From CAWHJN01 sp963829705 (GTDB lineage: Bacteria; Bacteroidota; Rhodothermia; Rhodothermales; BA12): a DNA stretch of 64,000 bases. Location: assembly GCA_963829705.1 (NCBI GenBank), contig CAWHJN010000005.1, positions 1,688,921 through 1,752,920 of the forward strand. The letters run 5' to 3'. The notes under the pieces are model-generated. The model ran no database searches. It saw only the letters and a program-made list of their open reading frames with translations, and had not been told where the DNA came from. The translations under genes were made by a program, and so were the position numbers. Positions 56,302 to 64,000 of the stretch are shown here, piece by piece (within the stretch, counting starts at the first letter, position 1; each line of letters opens with the position of its first letter).

Positions 56302-57973
56302 ATGGCCGTTCCAGCCTACCCCCTTTCGTATCAGCCCTCAGCCATTGCGCCGCCGTCCGAAGCGACTACCGGGCTCGTCTCCCCCGTGCATCAGCCGGAC
56401 GAGCAGCCCCCCGTACCGCTGCTCGTGTCTGCGTCTGGATCCGCTATCGGATCCGGTCGCGGATCGCATACCTCTTTTCAGTCGCCGCCCTGGTCGCACA
56501 AGCGTGACGCCTCCGGCGTTGTCTCCGCGGAGACACGCTGGGCCGTCGCGAGCAGCGAACTCTTCTTGCACGAAGACAGCGTCGAGGCGCTGTGCGACGC
56601 GCACCCGGGGCTCGCAGATCCGGCGGTGGCGAAGATGCTGGCCTACATCCTGACGGGGCCGCGCCGCATCCGCTTCGGCGCTCTCGACCGGGCAGGTGAC
56701 AGGCGGCTGTCGCTCAGCCGGTCGATCCTGGCAACGCTCGAGGAGAAGGAACACGCCCTCCGCGCTAAACGCTACAAAGGCCACTCATTTCTGATGACGT
56801 ATCAGGCCGTTTTTCCGGAGTTTCGCTACAACCGCTACGACCGCGATCGTAAACGTCCGCGGACGCTGCGCAGGAGCGGCGCGCCCTTCGAGGCGCTGGT
56901 CGAGGAGTTGTCACGCCCCGTAGCCCGCCGGGCACGCTGCTCGTCCGGCTCAGCACGCTCGAGACGCAGCCCGTGCGCGCCATCAAGAGCAGCTGCCCGA
57001 AGGCGCGCGAGCGCATGGGGTCGCTGAGCGTGTGGCCGGAGACGGCGCGTCTGTCTCAGCGTGCTCAACAACCAGTCCTCGCATTCGTTCTGCCCGCCTC
57101 ATCGCCGAGCAGGCTCCGGACGCCGCCCGGGCGTGCACGGCGTGCTACGACAGGGGCGAGTGGTCGGAGGATCGGTTGCTGCGCGCACTCGCGCTCCTGC
57201 GTCAGGCGCAGCTTGTCCCGCGCGCGCTCTACGCGGGCTCGCGCCGCGCGCCGGTGCGCTCGGCCCGGGTCTTCGGTGTCCACCCGTCGATGCTGCCCAT
57301 GATGCCGTCGGTGCTGCGGCGTGCCCTCACGAAAGGCTGCACCGAGTTAGATGTGCGGAGCGCGTACGTGCTGCCGCTGACGGTCATGTGGCACCTCCCC
57401 GCAACGCGTGCGATTCTCAGCGAGGGGACGACCTGTGGGACGTGCTCTCCCGCCAGGCACAGGCGCCTTATGCATGCCGCCCGCTCGTCAAGCATGCGTT
57501 TCCATGCTCACCATGATGGCAGATCCCACCAGCGTTAAAGGCGAACTCACAAAGCAAGGCGTGGGGCGAGACGTTACGGATCGCTTCATGTCGCTCCCGC
57601 GCGGTGCAGGAGGTGATCGGCGAGGCCGCCCGGGCACGGGCCGCGTACGAAGACCTGCAGTGAGTCGAAGACGTGTCGGGGCAGGTGCACTACCGTGCTC
57701 CGGGAGAACTCGCGGAGCGGTGGGCGGGCAGCGCACTCTCGGTGCAGCTGAGCGCCTACGAACTCGCCCTGTTTCAGGACGTGATCGGCGAAACGCGCGC
57801 GCAGGCGCTCGACCACGCCCGGCCTGACTTCTGGATCCGGCGTGGCAGCACGATGGCTTCACGGTCAAGAGCCGCAAGCCGAAGGACGTCGTCGTACGGC
57901 GTATCGAAAAGCTCGTAGCGGGGCGCGCCGTGGCGCTCGACCTGCCCGCGACCTCAAGGTGACCTTTCTCTAA
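56302..57973 (+). pseudogene. Family A DNA-polymerase-like (palm-domain) protein, frameshifted
   Basis: From ATG 56302 (AVPAYPLSYQPSAIAPP) the first 190 codons are continuous (LSLSRSILATLEEKEHALRA, YQAVFPEFRYNRYD). The rest is in pieces. The pieces give a palm-like order: motif A ELDVRSAYVLPLTVMW, an RxxxK helix (ARPLVKHA) as in motif B, LFQDVIGETRAQALD, then HDGFTVKSRKP as motif C (cf. VHDE in polA). The HDG and ELD words, and their spacing, match the plasmid-borne polymerase-A-like family. Breaks near 56915, 57060, 57420, 57500, 57600, 57660, 57850 and 57945. It may be the replication protein of the element. Confidence 0.5.
56520..56535. repeat. Second copy of palindrome TGTCTCCGCGGAGACA
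   Basis: A perfect 16-bp palindrome inside the early codons of the polymerase-like gene (GVVSAETRW). The same 16 bases lie at 47303-47318, 9.2 kb away. Shared palindromes at two sites of one element suggest one binding protein. Confidence 0.6.
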
Positions 57974-58054
57974 TGGCTCACCTCGGTGACGCCGCTCACG
58001 CTGCTGAACACCCTCATCCTCTCGAACCCCTTCACGCTCAACCTCCCATCGGTC

Positions 58055-59197
58055 ATGGCAGTTCTCCGACCCCGATACGAACCACGGAGGATCGAAAAGC
58101 AGGCATCTCAGCGGCGATGGAGCCGAAATTTACGATCGAGACAGGACGGCCCGCCCGGCGCCTGGTGACGCTCCGGACGCGAGGACCCGTCCGTGCACAC
58201 CGACGCCTCGTGGAACTCGAACGGCGGGAATCGCTGGGCCTCTTCGATCCCTGGCGCGAGAAGGCACCCCGAGCGGGGCGCGCTCGTCGGCGAGGCATGG
58301 TTTACAGTACCTCGAGGCACGGAGCGACCGGCGGGAAGCCACGCAGGCTGTAAAGGCGCGCAACTTCGAGGGGTTCGCGAAGATGCTGCCGCCGGGATGC
58401 TGCTGGGCCACGTCGAGGGGCACCACGTGACGCGCTTCGTCGACGCGCCCCTGCCTCGGGAGCCCCCGCAAGGCGTCTACGCGGCGGCGCTACTACGCGA
58501 CGCTGAACACGTCTTCGCCTGGTGCGTGCGGGAGAGCCTGCTCGAGGGAAGCCCGATGGCGAAGCTCCGGCCGCCGAAGGTACACCAGGAGCGGCGCTTT
58601 CTGGAGGTGGAAGAGTACGAGGCGCTGGTGGCCTCCATCGAGGCCGACGCCGCGTCGCGGGAGGAATTGCTGGAGCGCGGCGAGATTATCTGGGTGGCAC
58701 GGCTCGTCCACCTGCTCGTGGGCACGGGCCTGCGCATCGGCGAACTCCGGCGCTCTGCTGGCGCGACGTACGTCTCACCTCACGGCCCCACCTCATCGTG
58801 GGCGGGAGCGCGCTGACCAAGTCGGGCCACCAGCGGCCCGTGCCGCTGACGGGGCGTGCCCTCGAGATCCTGCGAAGCCTCAAAGAGGCGCCGGGTGACT
58901 CAGCCGACCCCGACGCCTGTGTTGTTACCGGGGTGCGCGGGCGGGCCGCTGGCGACGGACTACGCGTCGAAGCGCATCAAGAAGGCTGCGGAGAAGGCTG
59001 GTTTGTGGGGGACGGTGACGGCGCACGTGCTGCGCCACACGTATGGGGCGATGCTGGCGTCCGAGGGCGTGCCGATCTTCACGATCACGCAGACCATGGG
59101 GCATTCGTCGGTCACGACGACGCAGAAGTGCTACGGGCACCTGTACCCGGAGGCGCTGCATGCCGCCGTCGAGAAGGTGTTCGGGCTGGCTGCGTAG
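58055..59197 (+). pseudogene. Tyrosine recombinase (integrase), frameshifted
   Basis: The core-binding part is seen in YLEARSDRREATQAVKARNF and EGFAKML, and the catalytic part in LLVGTGLRIGELRR (Arg I), ALTKSGHQRPVPLTGRALEI (Lys), AHVLRHTYGAMLASEGV (HxLRH), TMGHSS (His/Trp III) and KCYGHLY (Tyr nucleophile). The start at ATG 58055 is uncertain. Breaks near 58140, 58300, 58390, 58760 and 58925 are seen. It would integrate or excise DNA at an att site. It lies next to the CRISPR array and may belong to the accessory region that starts at the tRNA. Confidence 0.75.
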
Positions 59198-59263
59198 CTG
59201 ACGCTGCAGGAGCATCGGTGAATCCACAGTTCTGGCCGAGTTCGGCGCGCCCGTGCCCGACTC

Positions 59264-59883
59264 CGGTTCATCCCCGCAGGCGCGGGGACAGGCGGTGGCG
59301 ACGCGCGCCGGAGTAGCGATACAAACGGTTCATCCCCGCAGGCGCGGGGACAGGCGCGAGGACCCCTTCGTCGTCGGCGTGGGCGTACGAGTCATCCCCG
59401 CAGGCGCGGGGACAGGGACTAAGACGATCGAGCAGGCCGCCCGTCGGTTCATCCCCGCAGGCGCGGGGACAGGCGCGCGAAGGGGCTTCGTCGGACGTCA
59501 TCGGTTCATCCCCGCAGGCGCGGGGACAGGTAATACCGCGCGCGCCGGGCTGCGCGTGGGGTTCGGTTCATCCCCGCAGGCGCGGGGACAGGGCAAATGC
59601 CGCCCCGCGCTCGGGCGCGCGCCCGGTTCATCCCCGCAGGCGCGGGGACAGGCGGCCCGATTGCGCGCTTCGAGTACCGGTTCATCCCCCGCAGGCGCGG
59701 GGACAGGCGCGCGCCGCGGCCAATGCGCCGTACCGGTTCATCCCCGCAGGCGCGGGGACAGGGCGAGCTGCGTGCTCGCGGGGCCGAGGGGTCCGGTTCA
59801 TCCCCGCAGGCGCGGGGACAGGGACTACCGGTCAGCATCGCGGGGCTCGACGTCCGGTTCATCCCCGCAGGCGCGGGGACAGG
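59264..59883 (-). CRISPR. Type I-E CRISPR array, 11 repeats and 10 spacers
   Basis: Repeats start on the plus strand at 59264, 59326, 59388, 59445, 59502, 59564, 59624, 59678, 59734, 59794 and 59855. On the transcribed minus strand the 29-base repeat begins CCTGTCCCCG and ends GGGGATGAACCG, a I-E type repeat with a short palindrome. The copy at 59388 has two changes (GG-T to GA-G region) and the copy at 59678 has one extra base. Spacer lengths in plus order are 33, 33, 28, 28, 33, 31, 25, 26, 31 and 32. Usual I-E spacers are 32-33. The leader-proximal end is at 59883, next to cas6e. Confidence 0.95.
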
Positions 59884-59950
59884 ACTAAAAAGTACGTCAA
59901 AGAACCCCGCTTCGGACGCAACCGGACGCTTTGGTGTCAACGTGCCAGAC
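59884..59950 (-). promoter_or_regulatory. CRISPR leader between cas6e and the array
   Basis: Read on the minus strand, the 67 bases before the first repeat end in CTTTGACGTACTTTTTAGT, an A/T-rich stretch unlike its surroundings. Leaders of I-E arrays often end in such a T-rich stretch. TTTGAC could be a promoter -35-like element. The leader starts directly after the cas6e stop. Confidence 0.5.
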
Positions 59951-60566
59951 TCAACAGGCCGAGCCGAACGACTTTGCCGGACCTATGCCGCACCGAAGCG
60001 CCTCCAGCAGCCTCTCGAGATCTGTCACGCGGAGAACTCCATCGAAACGAACCCCGAAGTGCGGGATCGTCTGCTTCGTCAAGCCCCTTGTGGCCTGACC
60101 GCGTGGAGGAAGGGGCAAAAGCTCGTCGTGTGCTTGCAGCACCTCGAAGCCTGCCCGTTCTGCCTGGCAGTGCAGCCAGCCCCAGTACGTCTTGTCATGC
60201 TCGTGCTGGGCGACGCGGTGGGTGAGGGGTATGCGCGTGCCACCCTGCCGCTTCACCGGGTTTGCGACGAGCCGAAACCGGAGGGTCTGTCCTTGCTGCA
60301 ACGCCGGGGTAAACCGCTTCGGGCCATCGGCGCGGAGGAGGTAGCCGTTCGCCAGCAGGGGCTTCCAATCCGGCGCGCATTCCGACTGGACGAGTACGAC
60401 CGGTGCACGTCATATCCTGTTCGGGCTCCAGGCGAAACAGCAGGCGTCCCGCTTCCGGTTGCCCGGCAACAGCGCGCATGAGCGTGCGGTGGAGTTCGTA
60501 CGCGGAAACCACGTCGCGGCGAGCCCCCGCGTTGCCGGGGTTGAGGGTGAGTCGGGAGAGGTGCAT
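59951..60566 (-). CDS. cas6e: Cas6e (CasE) crRNA endonuclease, frameshifted
   Basis: The N-terminus (MHLSRLTLNPGNAGARRDVV, then YELHRTLMRAV) is that of CasE, with the His of YELHRTLM at the place of the catalytic His. The first part runs LLFRLEPEQ to near 60404. The C-terminal RAMP domain continues in another frame (LRFRLVANPVKRQ, KQTIPHFGVRFDGVLRV with its G-rich strand) to the stop at 59951. About 205 residues in all, normal for Cas6e. It cuts repeat RNA to make crRNA and stays in Cascade. It begins three bases after cas5e. Confidence 0.85.
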
Positions 60567-60569
60567 CGG

Positions 60570-61308
60570 TCAGCGCGTCGTCGTGAATTCCTGCCGGGGT
60601 CGAAACTGCCAGCGCGTGCGGCTCGTCGGGGTATCCCAGCGTTCGGTTTGCAGGCTGGAGTCCAGCCCGGCGTGGTCGTCGCCCTCCCAGAAGTATCGGA
60701 TCGTTCGATCCTGCAACACAGCAGGTGCTGCTTTCGATTGCAGCGGGTGGCCGAGAAGGCAGTCGAGTCGAAGCCGGTAACGGGTAGCCGCTCGGTCGAG
60801 CGCGGCTTTCCAGCTTTTGCCTGCTCGAGGTACGGCATCAGCGGGAGCGCTGGCGGACACGCTTTGCGTCCCAGGTAGAGCGTAAAGTGAGGGCGGCGCA
60901 GGCGGTCGGCTATCTCTTCGAGCGAAGGGCCTACCTCGCTCGTTTTCCACAGGCAGACGAGGGTGTATTGATCGGCGTAGTACTCGCGGTGACTTTCCTT
61001 CGTCCCTGCCTCGTGTAGCAGCTCGAGTGTCCGTGTCGGCAGATTCTTCTCCTTCTTCGGCGACTGGATGGTGTGGTAGTCACGCAGGTAGACCCCGGCG
61101 CTTCGATCCGCACCGCGAAGCGCAAGCCATCGGCCAGCGCCCGGTGCTTCTCTTCCTCCGAGCGTTTGTAGCCGAGGGCTGCTGCGACGAAGCCAACAAT
61201 AGCTGACTTGCTGGGCCGGTCGAAGGAAGGGCGTTCGTCGCCCACGGCAATGCTGCCCCACGAGGCAAGGGGGCCGTAGAGTTGGAAAACGAGGTGGGAT
61301 TCTCTCAT
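60570..61308 (-). CDS. cas5e: Cas5e (CasD) Cascade subunit, frameshifted
   Basis: The N-terminus (RESHLVFQLYGPLASWGSIA, then VGDERPSFDRPSKSAIVGFV) is that of Cas5e. The middle, in another frame, has VYLRDYHTIQSPKKEKNLPT, and the end is in a third frame (LDCLLGHPLQSKAAPAVLQD, RTIRYFWEGDD) to a stop at 60570. Breaks near 61095 and 60815. About 245 residues, as usual. It caps the 5' handle of crRNA in Cascade. Start overlaps the probable cas7e stop (ATGA). Confidence 0.85.
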
Positions 61309-62603
61309 GCTTCCGCCTCGCCATGCGTGTTAACCAGTCGGTACGGTTGCGTACAAACGTGTAGAGATCCTCGAAACTGCCTTTGCCTTCAAGCGGATAG
61401 GCCTCGTACAGTGCGTTTGCACACGCGCCGTAGACGGTGTCCATGTTCGCGCGCACTTTCTGGATTTGCTCGACTGCGGCTTCCAGCACGTCGTCGTCGC
61501 GTACGGCCTTCTGAAACGCGACAGCCAGCGCGCGCGGCTGCTGGTCGCCGCACTCCGCCAGCACGTAGTGGGCGTAGGTGTGGTGCCCGTACGGGTTGCG
61601 CTTACCCGTCGGCGTGACCTTGGTGGCTGCACGAACGAGTGCCTCCGTGGCCTTGCCTGCCAGCGCCACAGGATCTTCGCCCCTATGCTTCTTCAGGTTC
61701 TCGGCGAGTTGGTCGCAGTCAATGCAGAAGTAGAGGTAATAGAGGCCGGAGCCGAACTTGGCCGTGTCGAGAAAAGCCGAACCGGCTCCGGATTCTTCGG
61801 CAAGATTCAGGTCGTCTACCGCCGTGTAGTAATCGTCTTCGACTTGACAGCATCGACCGTGAAGGCGTGTGCGACCTGAACGGCCCCTTCTTCCTGGAAG
61901 GTCTTCTTGTCGTGCGCGAGCATCCGCCCGAACATGGCGATGTCGATCATCTGGTGGTCTTCGTTGATGAGGTTTTCCAGTTCTTCGGTGATAGGGTGCG
62001 CGGTTCTCGGGCCAGAACATGAACGAGGTCGTCGATGGCTTTCAACTCGTCCATGCTGAACAGGAACGCCTGGTTGTTCTTGAGGCCCTTCCGCGAACCG
62101 AATTTGTCGGCGATAGCCTCTGCCCACCCCTCGATTTTCTTTGCAACGCGGACATCGTCAGCTTCTTTCTCGGCCTTGTTCGCCTTTTTCTGCGCCTCTC
62201 CTTCCGCGCCTTCCAACGCAACCTTTGCCGCATCCAGAGCATCTTGCTTCTCCGCATCCTGTCGTTTGGCTTCTTGATACCAGTCCATGTTTTCCCCGGC
62301 ACGCTCGATGGCGCGTTTCACGACGAGGCCGATGTCGCGCGTGCGGACGCCCAGCATAGGGTGCAGCGTGATCTGCGCACCTTCGAGCGCCTTTTTGAAA
62401 TGCTCCGACAGCGGCAAAGCACCGTCGCCCAGCGCTTGCTTGAACACATCGGAGGTGCGCCAGCTACGCTTGAGCGACTGTGACGAGATGCGCTGTCTCT
62501 CCTTGCCGCCGATACGGACCGTTTTGGGCCGGCCCAGGTCGTCGCGGTTCGGGTTGGAAGCAGGGTAGAACGTGAGGATGTGAACCTGGATAAACCGACT
62601 CAT
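61305..62603 (-). CDS. cas7e: Cas7e (CasC/Cse4) Cascade backbone subunit, frameshifted
   Basis: The start SRFIQVHILTFYPASNPNRD, then DLGRPKTVRIGG and RQRISSQSLKRSWRTS, is the Cas7e N-terminus. A charged helical insertion (about residues 110-160) follows. Later parts are IDIAMFGRMLAHDKKTFQEE, DDYYTAVDDLN, LYYLYFCIDC and RNPYGHHTYAHYVL, in three frames. Breaks near 62010, 61848 and 61360. The likely stop (TGA at 61305-61307) overlaps the cas5e start, but the last 15 codons are uncertain. Six copies of Cas7e coat the crRNA in a I-E Cascade. Confidence 0.85.
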
Positions 62604-62651
62604 CGAGATAGAGGGTTGAGGTGAGGGTAAAGAAGAGGTAGCCGCGCGAAA

Positions 62652-63766
62652 TCAAGCAGCGTCCTCAGTTTTTTCCTTGAGGGGAGGCAGGGCGATGGTG
62701 TAGTAGCCTTCAGCCCAACTCCACCGCGCGCGCGCGCTCCAGGTGAGGAGATCTTCCGCCTGGCGGGCGACATCAGCCACGTGACCTGTCTGTTGCAGCA
62801 CACGCACGAGCCTACGGTGTACGTCAGCCGCGGAGTCTGCTCTGAGAAGCCGCTCGAAATGAGCTTCGGCTACGAGAGGCCGCTCGTCCCGTTCGTTGTG
62901 GGGAGCCGCGTCATGCCCCTCACGGAGCGCCGACAGGCGTTGCCTGGAACTGCCCGCGATCTCTCCCAGCGTCACGGGCCTTCGGGCGTTTTCTACGTCA
63001 TGGCGCACATGCGCGAGCGTGGCGGCCACCAAGGTCAGGTTTCGATGGTTGCGGAAGGCTTCAGGGAGGGCCGCACGCAGGCGGTGGTAGCCCTTCAGCA
63101 ACTTGGCCTCGCGTGGCGGCGCGCAGCGTTGCAGCGCCGCGCGCTCGCCGGGATGTTCTTGAGCAGGTCTGCCCACCAGCGACGCGCTGCCGGACCGACC
63201 GTTTCTGCCGTTTCAGGGGCCGCTTCCGGCGTGAGCAGCCGGGCGTAATACACGTCGGCCCAGCGCTCGCATGTATCGCGGCCCCAGTCGTACAACTCGC
63301 CAGCCAGCACCCCAACAGGCGCGTGGCGGCCCACCTGCTGCACGACGCGCCTGAGTTCGTCGTACGGGAGTGGCTCGCCGACAGAGGAGACCAGGCGCTC
63401 GAAACGGCGCTCCGAGAGAAAGGCACCGTCAGCGCCGCCCGTGAAGCAGGCGGCAAAGGTAGGCATCTCCGGAGCATCGCTTCTTACCTGTGCCAGCAGA
63501 CCGGCCACGGCAGCCAGCCGGGTGAGGTCCACACTCGGTGTGGGTTCGGCGTCGGCGCGGCTGAACGTTTTTTCAACGGCGGTCTTCAGCCTCAACAGGC
63601 TCTGTTTTGCCCGCACCTTGCCGGGTGAGGTCGCGTCCTCACACACCCACTGTTCAGGCTGCTCGATACGGCGCAGATGAGCCTGCGCACCGGGGTCGTG
63701 CTCCAGGCCATACCACCAGTCGGTGACGGCGTGTTGGGCAGCGTCGTGTTTGAATGGATGGGTCAT
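62652..63766 (-). CDS. Tandem Cse2 (CasB/Cas11e) protein: two domains in one frame with one frameshift
   Basis: Domain 1 (from ATG 63766, about 186 codons) has the Cse2 pattern AVTDWWYGLEHDPGAQAHLR, LTRLAAVAGLLAQVR, SERRFERLVSSVGEPLPYDE and LYDWGRDTCERWADVYYARL. Domain 2 repeats it: ARRWWADLLKNIPGERAALQ, LKGYHRLRAALPEAF, TLVAATLAHVRHDVEN, HFERLLRADSAADVHRRLVR and LLTWSARARWSWAEGYYT. Only one break, near 63153 (a missing C or G in CCCGG), separates them. No stop, start or ribosome site is visible at the junction. I-E Cascade has two Cse2 copies, normally from one gene of about 160-200 residues. The 5' end overlaps the Fic stop; cas7e follows after 48 bases. Confidence 0.7.
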
Positions 63767-64000
63767 GGCATCAGGTCGAGGGCATGGGGGAGGAGGGTGA
63801 GAAACGGAAGACACTGGCTGTAATCGAGGTGGTAGTAGTCGGGGCCGAGGCGGAGGGGCTGGTAGTAGGCCGGACGATGGTGCCAGTAGTACGCTTCCGC
63901 AGGGATCGTCCAGGCGGCAAGGCCGAGATGCGCGGCAAGAAACCACTTCTCCAGTAACCGCGCCGTACGCCCGTTGCCGTCTTCGAACGGATGGATGTGG
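63763..64000 (-). CDS. Fic-domain protein, C-terminal part (runs off the window)
   Basis: The minus-strand frame from the window end reads HIHPFEDGNGRTARLLEKWF, the full Fic motif HPFxDGNGRxxR with catalytic His, then a Tyr-rich tail (YYWHHRPAYYQPL, LGPDYYHLDY) to a stop at 63763. The stop overlaps the ATG of the Cse2 gene by four bases, so both are translated together. Fic enzymes usually transfer AMP from ATP to proteins. The start, any inhibitory helix and whether a Cas8e lies before it cannot be seen. Being in the Cascade operon, it may modify Cascade or act as an abortive effector; that is an inference. Confidence 0.85.
   Translation of the reverse strand, partial: HIHPFEDGNGRTARLLEKWFLAAHLGLAAWTIPAEAYYWHHRPAYYQPLRLGPDYYHLDYSQCLPFLTLLPHALDLMP

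Noticed and set aside
59198..59263. Possible att site copy of the tRNA 3' end next to the integrase
   Set aside because: No match to TTCGAATCCGC or neighbouring tRNA bases was found there by eye.

Overview
The window (about 65% G+C by eye) looks like a chromosomal segment of a high-GC member of the Bacteroidota/Rhodothermota, most like the Rhodothermales. The evidence is a TAnnTTTG-type -7 promoter element in front of the tRNA gene, several genes without obvious Shine-Dalgarno sequences, Bacteroidota-style exported proteins (a dipeptidyl-peptidase IV homologue, YceI proteins, a porin ending in Phe) and the SecD-SecF-STAS-PurA neighbourhood. The genus cannot be fixed from sequence alone.

From 1 to about 45 kb lie ordinary core genes: an ABC-transporter permease end; an overlapping three-gene unit (metallo-hydrolase lipoprotein, HipA-like kinase fold, DUF3037); a beta-CASP nuclease; a flavin/Fe-S dehydrogenase; a UPF0126 channel; a serine hydrolase; a porin; two YceI proteins; DPP-IV; alanine racemase; SecD/SecF; a STAS protein; PurA; a zincin with a DUF4157-like leader; a leucine-rich-repeat protein; a Nif3-like protein; a HAD phosphatase; DNA polymerase I; an M16 peptidase pair; a ferritin-like protein; a histidine kinase; a sigma/anti-sigma-like fusion; a SAM hydrolase; a GbsR regulator; YraN; an acyl-CoA synthetase; MsrB; and an M32 carboxypeptidase. 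REP-like palindromes starting GTAGGG recur between genes. Four core genes carry an apparent one-base frameshift.

A tRNA-Thr(CGU) with its own promoter and terminator (45.24-45.41 kb) is followed by an accessory region reaching the window end. It holds a FitA/FitB-type toxin-antitoxin pair, an HTH protein, a dense palindrome cluster, a truncated class II ribonucleotide reductase piece joined to a LAGLIDADG intein, a nuclease-helicase, a DUF932 protein, a VWA protein, a plasmid-type family A polymerase-like protein and a tyrosine recombinase. Nearly every gene here is split by single-base frameshifts, while the protein signal stays clear across the breaks. This means either decay or a poorly polished assembly.

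The last 4.7 kb is a type I-E CRISPR-Cas locus on the minus strand, read in the order fic, cse2-cse2, cas7e, cas5e, cas6e, leader, array (11 repeats). Its unusual points are two Cse2 (Cas11) domains in tandem without a visible stop or start between them, a Fic-domain gene that overlaps them by four bases, no cas1-cas2 between cas6e and the array, and spacers of uneven length. Cas3 and Cas8e, if present, lie beyond the window.
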